The notes below the pieces were generated by a model. That model was not told the DNA's origin, ran no database searches, and saw only the letters and a list, made by a program, of their open reading frames with translations. Shown in pieces: positions 27,201-35,906 of a DNA stretch of 64,000 nt (positions within the stretch are counted from its first letter, which is position 1; every line of letters begins with the position of its first letter). The DNA lies in NCBI RefSeq assembly GCF_047456275.1, contig NZ_CP173357.1:496001-560000 (forward strand). Direction: 5' to 3'. This DNA comes from Acetobacterium carbinolicum (GTDB taxonomy: Bacteria; Bacillota; Clostridia; Eubacteriales; Eubacteriaceae). Position numbers and translations under genes: made by a program.

Positions 27201-27986
27201 ATGGAAGATATTAAAAAAATGTTAGAAGATATTAAAAATAAAATTGAAAGAGAAGCGGATTGCAACAAGTGGAAACATAGGTATTTTGAAGAACTTGAAC
27301 CTACGTCATATTCGATTAATCGAGAGATTCAAAAGCAAGTATACATGTGTGATGAATTATATGGATCAGTTGAATTTTTAAGCAGCTGGATAGTAGTATG
27401 GGGAGGAACGTTTTTACATAGTGTTTATCATCGGTTTAAAGATGTTAAAAAATATAACTCTATATATTATTGTTATTTAGAAAGTCAGACATATCAATAT
27501 GAATGGATTATATTTTCAATGTTTTCAGGTCAATATGATATTGTTATGAGAGAACTAAGAACTATTTTAGAAGGAGCGTTTTATCATTTTAGATATGATT
27601 TTGAGCTTCAGTATTACGATAAAACAGTTTTTGAAAAAAATAATATAATGGAAAATAATACAAAAGTAAAGGATACATATGGCAAAGAAGTTTTTAAAAA
27701 AAGTGGATACAATAATTGGAATATTATATATAAGGATATATATCGTAAACTTTCATATTATGTTCATAGTGGATTAGGTAGATATAATGCGAGGAGAGTT
27801 AATGACGCTGGATATAATGGTCCAGTAGATACAGAATTCGATTTAAATAAAATAACAAAATGTTTAGTAATGCTAAAAAAAGTAGTTTTGATTGAAGTGG
27901 AATTAATGGAAATCCTTTTACAAAAAGTTTATGGAATTGAAAAAAATGAAGCATCATTTCAATGTATTTTTGAAGATATAATTTAA
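27201..27986 (+). CDS. Uncharacterised AT-rich protein with HEPN-like R-x6-H motif
   Basis: 261 aa, helical, rich in Tyr and Trp. YRKLSYYVHSGLGRYN holds R182-x6-H189, compatible with the R-x4-6-H motif of HEPN or of DUF5677-like proteins, whose S-x-Y-V-H-x-G helix looks alike. Residues 98-135 (YEWIIFSMFSGQYDIVMREL and a following RTILEGAFY helix) would form the other half of the bundle. AGGGG ribosome site before ATG 27201. Strongly AT-rich, like the gene at 23532, and lying on the other side of the IS. Function unknown; an RNA-targeting or defence role is only a suggestion. Confidence 0.55.
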   Translation: MEDIKKMLEDIKNKIEREADCNKWKHRYFEELEPTSYSINREIQKQVYMCDELYGSVEFLSSWIVVWGGTFLHSVYHRFKDVKKYNSIYYCYLESQTYQYEWIIFSMFSGQYDIVMRELRTILEGAFYHFRYDFELQYYDKTVFEKNNIMENNTKVKDTYGKEVFKKSGYNNWNIIYKDIYRKLSYYVHSGLGRYNARRVNDAGYNGPVDTEFDLNKITKCLVMLKKVVLIEVELMEILLQKVYGIEKNEASFQCIFEDII

Positions 27987-28018
27987 ACGTAATAAATCGT
28001 AAATAATGAATAATCTTA

Positions 28019-28469
28019 TGACACGGGGGCGTTTCGCTTGTCATGTTCGCCAGTCTATGATATGCGTGTAAAAACAACAGGAGACGAAATCGGAAATGGC
28101 AAAGTTAGTGTAGTACAAAAAGTACCACGGGTTTTCCCATCATGTTGAAGGGTCTGTATCGGAGTAATCTAGCTTTGGATAATGTGGAATGATCGATTAG
28201 TATTGAAAAACTTGATAAAGACAGATAAACAGGCGGGTTTCAATTATTTTTCTTTTGTATGTTCAATAACTACATATATTTGCTGATCAAAAGAAGGAGC
28301 TTTATATCAGTATTAAATGGATGACGTAATCTAGAGAATTGTTAGTAGACAAGCGAAGCTTAGTTGATCATGAAGATTCAAAAGGAAATAAGGGGAGTAT
28401 CGGCTAATTTAGACGAGTGATAGGGCTGTTTTAAAGTGATAGAAATGACAAACGAAACGTCCCCATGTC
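28019..28469. mobile_element. Non-coding terminal-inverted-repeat (MITE-like) element, copy B
   Basis: About 450 bp, homologous to 22269-22740. The left end starts TGACACGGGGGCGTTTCG and the right end finishes CGAAACGTCCCCATGTC; together they form about 25-bp inverted repeats. Internal similarity to copy A is patchy with many substitutions and small indels, so the copies are old. The right end abuts an IS1182 fragment. Confidence 0.7.
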
Positions 28470-28756
28470 CCTGAAGAGAACGAAAAAAAGAGCCAGCATC
28501 GAAGGGAAAAATGCAGAGCTCAAACGATTCCATGGACTTGGCCGGGCGAGAAGCTACGGTCTGGTTTCGATGTCCAAACAGGCGAAACTGGCAGCCATTG
28601 CAGTTAATTTAAAAAGAATAGCGGCCATCATGACCGCTAAATCTTTCTGTTTTTTTGAAATGTTCGTCAGAATTAGAATTAATTTTGCATTCTCAAAAAT
28701 AATTCTCTCGAATTTTATGAACACAGCAAAAAACAGGCCTTTTTCACAGGTCCCGA
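28470..28756 (+). mobile_element. 3' fragment of an IS1182-family element
   Basis: About 285 bp matching the last transposase codons and right end of the IS at 24587-26363: KKRASIEGKNAELKRFHGLG and ARSYGLVSMSKQAKLAAIAV are present, and the TIR ends at CACAGGTCCCG. A seventh T in a T-run near 28651-28657 (six in the full copy) shifts the frame before the end. All sequence upstream of the final roughly 75 codons is gone, cut at the MITE-like element border. Confidence 0.85.
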
Positions 28757-29212
28757 AACATCCCTATGTCTTTCTTCTTCCTGAAACTGGCTGAACTCAA
28801 TCAGGTCATAGCGGGGGTGCTGTTTTTAAAAATAATGGTCGCTATTTTCATCCTTATGCCAGCCAACCGATGAAGCGACCATTGCCGGTAATTATGGCGA
28901 ATTATGTGGATATCATTTATTTTCAGTTATGAAACCAATCGAAAGAGCAAAAATGAACAAGAATTTGGCCTTGTCAAAGGTGTTTTTGAGAAATACATCT
29001 TTGAAAGCAGATTACTAAAAAGAAAAATTCAGTCAATGCCATATAAGCTGTTGGCAAAGGAGATGGTGTCTATCTTAGAGTCCTAAATCCAGATGGTTCC
29101 CTTAAAGAAATTAAATTTTTAAAAAGTGGTCTTCAAGGTAAACCATTGATAATATGGATGCGGTTCAAGTCTTAATAAAATAGCTAGCTGTCAAAGTGAA
29201 AGGGTGTAAAAA
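28757..29212. other. Degraded accessory DNA
   Basis: Short frames only, for example GRYFHPYASQPMKRPLPVIM (ending near 28931) and VFEKYIFESRLLKRKIQSMP (ending at 29086). Neither has a credible start and neither is recognised. Probably remains of one or two older genes. Confidence 0.35.
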
Positions 29213-30225
29213 ATGTCAGAGCTTCAAAATCAGGCAATTATTAATGAGATCAGACAAATACTACAATCAGCTCGGGAAAATGTTGCAAGAGCTGTTAATA
29301 ATGAGCTTTTATTCGCTTGTTGGAACATCGGCAAAATCATTGTTGATAATGAACAAGCTGGATCGGAAAAGGCAGAGTAAGGAAAACAGTTGTTGAAGTC
29401 ATTATCAAAAGAACTGACCCGGGAGTTGGGCAAAGGGTTTTCGCGTTCGAATCTACAGAACATGCGATTATTATATTTAAATTATCCAATTTGCCAGTCA
29501 CTGTCTGGCAAATTGAGTTTTACCCATTACTGCGAATTATTTACGGTATCTGATAAAAACGCAAGATCTTTTTATGAACAAGAAGCATTGAATTCAAACT
29601 GGTCAGTGCGTGAAATGAAAAGACAGATTGATACGTCGCTTTTCGAGCGAATGCTTCTCTCGGAAGGAAAAACGAATAAAAAGAAGGTATCATTTATAGG
29701 AAACCGAATGATATTTTGAAAGATCCCTATGTTTTTGAATTTCTTGGAATACCGGAAAACAAGCCTATGCTAGAAAAAGACCTGGAAAAAGCGCTAATTA
29801 TTAAGATTGAAAATTTTTTACTTGAACTTGGGAGAGGATTTATGTTTGTTGGTTCTCAGCAGAGAATTACGCTTGGGAACACACATTATTATGTGGATAT
29901 GGTTTTTTACAATAAAATACTGAAGGCTTATGTTTTGATTGATCTAAAAATGGGAAGTCTCAAACCTGAAAATATTGGGCAAATGAATATGTATGTTAAT
30001 TATTATGCTAGTGAAGTAAATGACGAGGACGATGAAAAACCAATGGGTATCATTCTGTGTGCGGATACATCTGAGATCGTTGCAGAATATGCATTGGGTG
30101 GACTTGAAAATCAGATTTTTGCTTCCAAATACGTCTACTATATTCCCAATAAACAAGAACTAATTGAACAGGTCCAATCAGTTCTTAATGAAATTGGCGA
30201 GAAAAACAAGAAAATTTTGGACTGA
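29213..30225 (+). pseudogene. DUF1016 (YhcG-type) PDDEXK nuclease gene, broken twice
   Basis: ATG 29213, preceded by AAAGGGTG, opens a DUF1016 N-terminal domain (ELLFACWNIGKIIVDNEQAG). In-frame TAA at 29378-29380 falls in AE-stop-GKQLL, where relatives have AEYGK. The frame continues (LTRELGKGFSRSNLQNMRLL) until a frameshift near 29690-29705. The last 170 codons, in another frame, carry the PDDEXK nuclease part: HYYVDMVFYN with the Asp and YVLIDLKMG with the D-x-K. The intact protein would be about 335 aa. Family members are putative nucleases linked to restriction or defence loci. No product is expected from this copy without recoding. Confidence 0.85.
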
Positions 30226-30270
30226 CACGAAGACAAGGGTGGTTTTAATTCCATTCGATTTCCGCCAAAT

Positions 30271-30328
30271 AAAAAGGGCCAGCATAAACGCCGGCCCTGG
30301 TCCCCGACAGGACGTTAAACGTCTCGGG
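30271..30328 (-). terminator. Terminator of the NifU-like/GGGtGRT operon
   Basis: AGGGCC (30275-30280) with GGCCCT (30293-30298), inner GC pairs, followed on the minus strand by TTTTTATTT. A second hairpin, CCCGA/TCGGG with GACGT/ACGTC (30303-30328), lies just before it in the transcript. Confidence 0.8.
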
Positions 30329-30406
30329 CAACTCTGTTAATGTCATTATACCATCAAAATTAGAATAATCAAGATTTGGGTCTGAAACAATTCAGCTTGT
30401 GTTGAC

Positions 30407-31405
30407 CTACTTACTTGCTTCCTCAATCGCCACCGCAACAGATACTGTCGCGCCAACCATTGGGTTGTTACCCATTCCAATTAGTCCCATCATTTCAACA
30501 TGGGCGGGAACAGATGAAGAACCGGCGAATTGGGCATCGGAGTGCATTCGTCCCATGGTGTCGGTCATCCCGTAGGAAGCTGGGCCTGCTCCCATATTAT
30601 CAGGATGCAGAGTACGGCCGGTACCGCCGCCGGAGGCAACGGAGAAATATTTTTTGCCTTGTTCCAGGGCTTCCTTTTTATAGGTGCCGGCAACAGGGTG
30701 TTGGAAACGGGTGGGGTTGGTCGAGTTTCCGGTGATGGAAACATGTACCCCTTCGTGATGCATGATGGCAACGCCTTCTTGCACGTCGTTGCAGCCGTAG
30801 CAGTTAACAGCAGCTCGTTCGCCGTCTGAATACGGTGTTTTTGAGACGATGTTGAGTGCGCCGGTTTTAAAATCATAATCGGTTTTAACATAGGTAAAGC
30901 CGTTGACTCGAGAAATAATCAGAGCGGCGTCTTTTCCCAAACCGTTTAAGATAACCCGGAGTGGTTTGATCCGAACCTTGTTGGCCGAGCGGGCGATACC
31001 GATGGCACCTTCAGCAGCAGCAAAAGATTCATGTCCGGCGACGAAAGCGAAACATTCGGTTTCTTCTCGTAGCAGCATTGCGCCTAAGTTACCGTGACCT
31101 AAACCAACCTTACGTTGTTCGGCAACCGAACCGGGAATACAGAAAGCCTGTAAGCCTTCACCGATTACTTCAGATGCGTCGGCAGCATTGGTAATACCGC
31201 GTTTAATCGCCAGAGCAGCACCTAAGGTGTAAGCCCAACAGGCGTTATCAAAACAGATGGGTTGAATGCTTCTAACAATTTCAGCCACATCAATGCTTTT
31301 TTCATCACAGATCGCCTTTGCTTCTTCTAAAGAGGCAATGCCGTTGGCAGCTAAAACTTCTTCAATTTTAGCGATTCTTCTTTCATAACTTTCAAATAAT
31401 GCCAT
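30407..31405 (-). CDS. GGGtGRT protein
   Basis: 332 aa. It carries the eponymous SGGGTGRTLHPDNMGAG segment near residue 265, plus YGCNDVQEGVAIMHHEGVHV and GLGHGNLGAMLLREETECF. The family is widespread in anaerobes and has no established reaction. Its constant neighbour is a NifU-like scaffold gene, here 11 bp upstream in the same transcript, which suggests a role in Fe-S cluster or metallo-centre handling. Cysteines at CYGCN could bind a metal. Well conserved, core-like base composition. Confidence 0.88.
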   Translation of the reverse strand: MALFESYERRIAKIEEVLAANGIASLEEAKAICDEKSIDVAEIVRSIQPICFDNACWAYTLGAALAIKRGITNAADASEVIGEGLQAFCIPGSVAEQRKVGLGHGNLGAMLLREETECFAFVAGHESFAAAEGAIGIARSANKVRIKPLRVILNGLGKDAALIISRVNGFTYVKTDYDFKTGALNIVSKTPYSDGERAAVNCYGCNDVQEGVAIMHHEGVHVSITGNSTNPTRFQHPVAGTYKKEALEQGKKYFSVASGGGTGRTLHPDNMGAGPASYGMTDTMGRMHSDAQFAGSSSVPAHVEMMGLIGMGNNPMVGATVSVAVAIEEASK

Positions 31406-31416
31406 GTGATTTCCTC

Positions 31417-32109
31417 CTATTCTTTTCTTGGATCAATGTATTTGACAGCATCGTCGAATTGTCCGTATTTACCAGAGGCTTTTTCCAAAGCGGCTGCTGG
31501 CTCAACACCGTTATTGATACTTTCCATCATTTTTCCAAGATGGACGAAGGAGTAACCAACAATCTCGTCATTTTTGTTTAACGCCAATTTCTGGATATAA
31601 CCTTCGGCAATTTCAAGGTAGCGCGGTCCTTTGGCAAGGGTACCATAGGTAGTCCCAACCTGGCTTCGCAAACCTTTACCTAAATCTTCTAGTCCGGCTC
31701 CGATGGGGAGTCCGCCTTCGGAGAATGCCGTTTGAGTACGACCATATACGATCTGTAAAAACAATTCCCGCATTGCGGTGTTAATTGCATCACAAACTAA
31801 ATCGGTGTTAAGTGCTTCTAAAATTGTTTTGCCTGGCATGATTTCAGAGGCCATTGAAGCGGAATGCGTCATTCCTGAACATCCGATGGTTTCAATCAGA
31901 CATTCCTCGATGATGCCATCCTTTACATTAAGTGTTAGTTTACAGGCGCCTTGTTGCGGGGCACACCAGCCAATACCATGGGTTAACCCTGAGATGTCAG
32001 TTACGTCTTTTGCCTGAACCCATTTTCCCTCCTCTGGGATTGGTGCACAGCCATGATTTGCGTTATTTCCAACGACACACATGCTTTTAATTTCGTGAGA
32101 ATATTCCAT
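31417..32109 (-). CDS. NifU/IscU-like iron-sulfur scaffold protein
   Basis: 230 aa. The IscU-type core has GWCAPQQGACKLTLNV, then LIETIGCSGMTHSASMASEI, the C-G/S-x-x-x-S-A-S-x loop of NifU_N proteins. A third cysteine near CDAINTAMREL could complete the cluster-binding trio. It is longer than IscU (about 130 aa), as usual for the version paired with GGGtGRT proteins. ATG 32109 has a GGGAG site. First gene of the two-gene operon. It likely supplies or assembles Fe-S clusters for a specific client. Confidence 0.85.
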   Translation of the reverse strand: MEYSHEIKSMCVVGNNANHGCAPIPEEGKWVQAKDVTDISGLTHGIGWCAPQQGACKLTLNVKDGIIEECLIETIGCSGMTHSASMASEIMPGKTILEALNTDLVCDAINTAMRELFLQIVYGRTQTAFSEGGLPIGAGLEDLGKGLRSQVGTTYGTLAKGPRYLEIAEGYIQKLALNKNDEIVGYSFVHLGKMMESINNGVEPAAALEKASGKYGQFDDAVKYIDPRKE

Positions 32110-32387
32110 TCATTAATCTCCCTTCAAAAAATTACTCCTTTAATTATAAGCTTTAAATTTATAAAAAAACAGGTAATATTTTGTTAATTCGTGAAAATGG
32201 AGAAAAATACCCGAATTGGACAAAAAGTTTAATTGAAGAAATGGGTAAATCGATGTAGAATAGGGCAAGAGCCTAAAATAGGTGAATTTTATCTTTGGTT
32301 CGGTAACTTATCTTAACAATTAATTAAATATAATGATACATAATTGGTTGATTGATCTTCAGATTGATTGAGAAGGGATGTAAACGA

Positions 32388-33821
32388 ATGGAATTGAAAA
32401 ACAAACTTAGCCTGGGAGCAAAACGAGTGGAGTACTTAATGGAAGAGTATTTCAATCGCGAAAAAACACTGGGTTATTGCAAGGCATGTCCAAACTTTTC
32501 TAAGTACTGGTCCTGTCCCACCTACGCATTTGATGAAGCAATCTTTTTAAAACAGTTTAAATATATGCACATTATTGGCAGACAATTCGAGGTGCCCCGA
32601 GAAGATTTAAGAAATGTCCGTGATCCGGAAGCGGTTAAAAACTATAGCACCGATAAACTTCAGGCCATTAAGGTGATGACCTGGAAAACCCTGCTGGAAA
32701 TTGAAAACGAAGTGGATGGTGCCATGGGTCTGATACCCGGTAATTGCCCGATTTGTGAAACCCAGGGGATGGAGTGTGCCAGAAAAACAAACAAGCCCTG
32801 CCGTAACCCGAGCCTGATGCGTTTTTCATTGGAGTCTTTAGGTTTTAATGTCGCGGATCTGCTAAAATATGAGGTGGGTATGTCGATGAAATGGGGAGAC
32901 ACCTACCGCTTACCGGAGGTGCTGACTTCCGTATCGGCGATCCTCTGCAATGAAGAAATTCCCAAGGCGATTCTCAAAAAATATTTCCCGGATAAAAAGA
33001 AAAGCTGGGAAAAGAAAGATCAAAGAAATCCGGCGATGGAATTTCATACCTCAGAAACTATCAAACCGGAAGAAACCATCCACGGTGGAAGTGCCGCAGT
33101 TAAGGCTAAGGCAATAATCATCGATGATGAGATTCCCCCTTATCGACCGCAGAAAAGCTGGGTTGGCTACAAAGCTGATAAAAATCCCGAAGAAGTAGCC
33201 ATGAAAATGGGCTACACAGTCACCATGCAAGGTGTCGAAGAACCGATTCCACAAAAAACGACGGAAGAAGTGGAAGCTCAAAAAATCTATGATGAAGAGT
33301 CCGCCCCGGAAGTCAAACCAGAAGAAGCGGCGACAGTAGCACAGACACCTGAACCGGAAGAGGCACAAATTGCGAAAGAAGAGGATGATACCCAGTATCA
33401 ATGGTTGGGCTTTAAAGCCGCTCTTGACGACGATGAAATAGTTAAACGTCCGATCCCGAAAATGACCGAGCTGATTCTGGAGGGTGAAGCGGTACCGGCG
33501 GCAAAAGAAGAACCAGTTGCAAACATCGAAGTTGCACTAGAAGATGATTGCACCCCGTATTATGATCAAACCGAAGCGGAACTGACGGTGAATGACAAAA
33601 GGACTAAGGAACCGGCCGAAAATTTGGCGGTAGTTGAAGAGCCAGTTGAGGAAAAACCAGTCGAAGAAGAGCCGACTGAAGAAGAGCCGACTGAAGAAGA
33701 ACCAGTCGAAGAAGAGGATGATTCCAAATATCAGTGGCTTGGTTTTAAAGCCCTACTTGATGATGAGGATGAACCGATCGTCAAAAAATCGACTCTGTCC
33801 ACCCTTAACATTCCTGAATAA
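32388..33821 (+). CDS. DUF2284 metal-binding protein with acidic repeat tail
   Basis: 477 aa. Residues 1-215 are DUF2284: YCKACPNFSKYWSCPTY near residue 27 and CPICETQGMECARKTNKPC near 122 provide a set of cysteines likely to bind Fe-S or zinc. From residue 215 a low-complexity, Glu/Pro-rich tail follows, with three spaced copies of an aromatic motif: KSWVGYKADKNPEE, YQWLGFKAALDDDE and YQWLGFKALLDDED. Between the last two is a run of EEP/EEPTEEEP repeats. Typical DUF2284 proteins end near 200 aa. ATG 32388 (GAAGGG upstream) is chosen over the 12-codon upstream extension. Partner unknown; the tail looks like a multivalent docking or cation-binding segment. Confidence 0.8.
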   Translation: MELKNKLSLGAKRVEYLMEEYFNREKTLGYCKACPNFSKYWSCPTYAFDEAIFLKQFKYMHIIGRQFEVPREDLRNVRDPEAVKNYSTDKLQAIKVMTWKTLLEIENEVDGAMGLIPGNCPICETQGMECARKTNKPCRNPSLMRFSLESLGFNVADLLKYEVGMSMKWGDTYRLPEVLTSVSAILCNEEIPKAILKKYFPDKKKSWEKKDQRNPAMEFHTSETIKPEETIHGGSAAVKAKAIIIDDEIPPYRPQKSWVGYKADKNPEEVAMKMGYTVTMQGVEEPIPQKTTEEVEAQKIYDEESAPEVKPEEAATVAQTPEPEEAQIAKEEDDTQYQWLGFKAALDDDEIVKRPIPKMTELILEGEAVPAAKEEPVANIEVALEDDCTPYYDQTEAELTVNDKRTKEPAENLAVVEEPVEEKPVEEEPTEEEPTEEEPVEEEDDSKYQWLGFKALLDDEDEPIVKKSTLSTLNIPE

Positions 33822-33831
33822 AATAATGGTG

Positions 33832-33845
33832 ACAATCTAGATTGT
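33832..33845. promoter_or_regulatory. 14-bp palindrome ACAATCTAGATTGT
   Basis: Perfect palindrome just after the DUF2284 gene, with a partial second copy (CACAATCTA) at about 33874. Possible operator for the methylthioadenosine salvage operon. Confidence 0.35.
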
Positions 33846-33898
33846 GTTTGGGATGGAATTTTGCCGTTTCGGGCACAATCTAATTTGCGCTAAAGCAG

Positions 33899-33927
33899 TT
33901 GTCATATTAATAAACAGATAATATAGT
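33899..33927 (+). promoter_or_regulatory. Promoter of the MTA salvage operon
   Basis: TTGTCA 33899-33904, 17-bp spacer, TATAGT 33922-33927, 47 bp before the start codon. Confidence 0.65.
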
Positions 33928-33974
33928 AAAAGAGAGTCGTGTGAAATACTTAAACAATTAGAAGGAGAGAAATC

Positions 33975-34730
33975 ATGTATTATTCAGCAGATATTGGCGT
34001 TATTGGTGGTTCAGGTCTCTATGAATTAAGTGCAGACGTGAAGAAAATTGAAGTGGATACCCCTTATGGTAAACCTTCGGATGACATCAGCCTGGTCAAG
34101 GTAGGCGAAAAAACGGTGGCATTTTTGCCACGACATGGAAAAGAACATACCTTGAACCCTTCAGAAATTAATTACCGGGCCAATATATACGCCTTAAAAA
34201 GCCTGGGTGTAAAAGCGATTATTTCACCTTGTTGTGTGGGCAGTCTTAAATTTGAGATCAAACCCGGCGATTTTGTGGTAACCGATCAGTTTATCAATAT
34301 GACCTCCGGCCGTAAAGATACTTTCTTTGAAAAACCAAAGGTCAACCATATCAGCTCGGCTCATCCCTATGACCAGAAGCTCAGAGTGCTGGCCATGGAA
34401 GCGGCGAAAGAGTGTGGAATTACCGCCCATTTTGGTGGTACCGTGGTGATTATTAACGGGCCTCGCTTTTCAACCGTGGCCGAAAGCCGGATGTTTGCGA
34501 TGATGGGTGCCGATGTCGTTAATATGACCCAGTATCCCGAAGGCTATCTTTGTATGGAACAGGAAATACCGGTGGTGAACATTGCCCTGGTGACAGATTA
34601 TGATGCCGGACTGGAAGATCATCCGGAGATTAAACCGGTAACTAACGAGGATGTCATCCGGGTTTTAAATGAAAATACCGAAAAAGTAAAAGCGCTGATC
34701 TTTAAGCTCATCGACAAGTTAGAGGTGTAG
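33975..34730 (+). CDS. mtnP: S-methyl-5'-thioadenosine phosphorylase (MTAP/purine nucleoside phosphorylase family)
   Basis: 251 aa. Phosphorolysis of methylthioadenosine to adenine and 5-methylthioribose-1-phosphate. Phosphate-binding GGSGLYEL at the N-terminus, FLPRHGKEHTLNPSEINYRAN (R-H-G and N-Y-R-A-N), INGPRFSTVAESRMF, and the base/ribose site NMTQYPE with later TDYDAGLE. Some relatives use methylthioinosine; the sequence alone does not exclude that. AGAAGGAG site. The MtnA gene starts 2 bp after the stop, which confirms the pathway. Confidence 0.92.
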   Translation: MYYSADIGVIGGSGLYELSADVKKIEVDTPYGKPSDDISLVKVGEKTVAFLPRHGKEHTLNPSEINYRANIYALKSLGVKAIISPCCVGSLKFEIKPGDFVVTDQFINMTSGRKDTFFEKPKVNHISSAHPYDQKLRVLAMEAAKECGITAHFGGTVVIINGPRFSTVAESRMFAMMGADVVNMTQYPEGYLCMEQEIPVVNIALVTDYDAGLEDHPEIKPVTNEDVIRVLNENTEKVKALIFKLIDKLEV

Positions 34731-34732
34731 GC

Positions 34733-35767
34733 TTGAAACCCGTTTATTTAGAAGATGGGGAGCTTAAGCTGATTGACCAGACCAAGCTTCCCACCGAGTT
34801 TATTGTCCATTCTTATACCGATTATCGGAAAATTGCCAAAGCCATTGTCGATATGATCGTTCGAGGCGCACCGGCCATCGGGGTAACCGCTGGCTACGGT
34901 GTTTATTTTGGTGCTTTGGAATATGAAAATGAACCAAAAGACGTTTTTTATGATAAAATGAAAGAAGTTTGCGTATTACTGGCGTCCACCCGCCCCACCG
35001 CCGTAAATTTATTCTGGGCCATTAAGCGGATGGAAGATGTGATGGTGGCCAATGCCGATAAAGAACCGGTAGAGCTGGTTGCGATATTAAAAAATGAAGC
35101 CCAAGCTATCTGTGCTGAAGACATTCAGATGTGTCGTGACATGGGCAGGCATGGCGCCGAGTTGATCCATCAAAATGATACCATCCTGACCCACTGTAAT
35201 GCCGGCGCTTTGGCGACGGCTGATTACGGGACAGCCCTGGGTGTGATTCGGGCAGCCCATGAAGCGGGTAAAAACATTTCCGTCTACGCCGACGAAACCC
35301 GACCTTTTCTACAGGGTGCCCGGTTGACGGCTTATGAGCTTCACGCTGACGGCATTCCGGTAACCCTGATTACGGATAACATGGCCGGTTGGATGATGAA
35401 GCAGGGCAAAATTGACGGTGTTATTGTGGGAGCAGATCGGATTGCTTCTAATGGTGATGTGGCCAATAAGATCGGCACCTATTCGGTTGCGGTATTGGCT
35501 AAGGCCCATGGCATCCCGATGTATGTAGCAGCGCCCACCTCGACCATTGATTTTGCCATGAAATCAGGAGATGAGATCGTCATTGAGCAGCGGGATTGCC
35601 GGGAGATCAGCCATATTGGCGGGGTTCAAGTGGCACCGGATGGGGTGACCATGGAAAATCCGGCCTTTGATGTCACTCCGCACCAGAATGTCACCGCGAT
35701 CATCACTGAAAAAGGGGTGGTTTACCCGCCCTATGATATCAATATTCCCAAACTAAAAGAATCGTGA
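34733..35767 (+). CDS. mtnA: S-methyl-5-thioribose-1-phosphate isomerase
   Basis: 344 aa. It converts methylthioribose-1-phosphate to methylthioribulose-1-phosphate in methionine salvage or the MTA/5-deoxyribose shunts. Visible: VRGAPAIGVTAGYG, STRPTAVNLFWAI, the catalytic Cys in THCNAGALATADYGTALG, YADETRPFLQGARLTAYEL, and the catalytic Asp in IVGADRIASNGDVANKIGTY. TTG 34733 is the start; the GAGGTG ribosome site overlaps the stop of the phosphorylase gene, so translation is coupled. No downstream salvage gene (mtnB, mtnW or a class II aldolase) follows here. Confidence 0.95.
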   Translation: MKPVYLEDGELKLIDQTKLPTEFIVHSYTDYRKIAKAIVDMIVRGAPAIGVTAGYGVYFGALEYENEPKDVFYDKMKEVCVLLASTRPTAVNLFWAIKRMEDVMVANADKEPVELVAILKNEAQAICAEDIQMCRDMGRHGAELIHQNDTILTHCNAGALATADYGTALGVIRAAHEAGKNISVYADETRPFLQGARLTAYELHADGIPVTLITDNMAGWMMKQGKIDGVIVGADRIASNGDVANKIGTYSVAVLAKAHGIPMYVAAPTSTIDFAMKSGDEIVIEQRDCREISHIGGVQVAPDGVTMENPAFDVTPHQNVTAIITEKGVVYPPYDINIPKLKES

Positions 35768-35799
35768 ATGAATAATATATAAGTAAAATTAGCATTAAG

Positions 35800-35872
35800 T
35801 AGGGGCGATTATTAATGACCAGGGGGTCAGACTGCACAAGTTCAATTTGCAAAATTCTTTAATCCAATGTAT
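35800..35872 (+). repeat. Promoter-bearing repeat, copy 1
   Basis: Shares GGGCGATTATTAATGACCA and GGGGTCAGAC (about 30 contiguous positions with one difference), then GCAAAATTCTTTAATC, with copy 2 at 40841-40926. It contains the imperfect palindrome TGACC-(3-4 nt)-GGTCA. The promoter TTGCAA (35847-35852), 17 bp, TATATA (35870-35875) lies at its right end, directly before the glycosyltransferase operon. Confidence 0.7.
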
Positions 35873-35906
35873 ATAGCAATAAAACAATAAAGCTAAAGGA
35901 TGAATC

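Noticed and set aside
26131..29380. Stop-codon reassignment (TAA read as Tyr)
   Set aside because: All other genes end normally at TAA, TAG or TGA. Two worn accessory genes with point mutations are the simpler explanation.
33634..33740. Tandem GAAGAGCCGACTGAA-type DNA repeat as a separate element
   Set aside because: It is the coding sequence of the Glu/Pro-rich tail of the DUF2284 protein and is explained by that.
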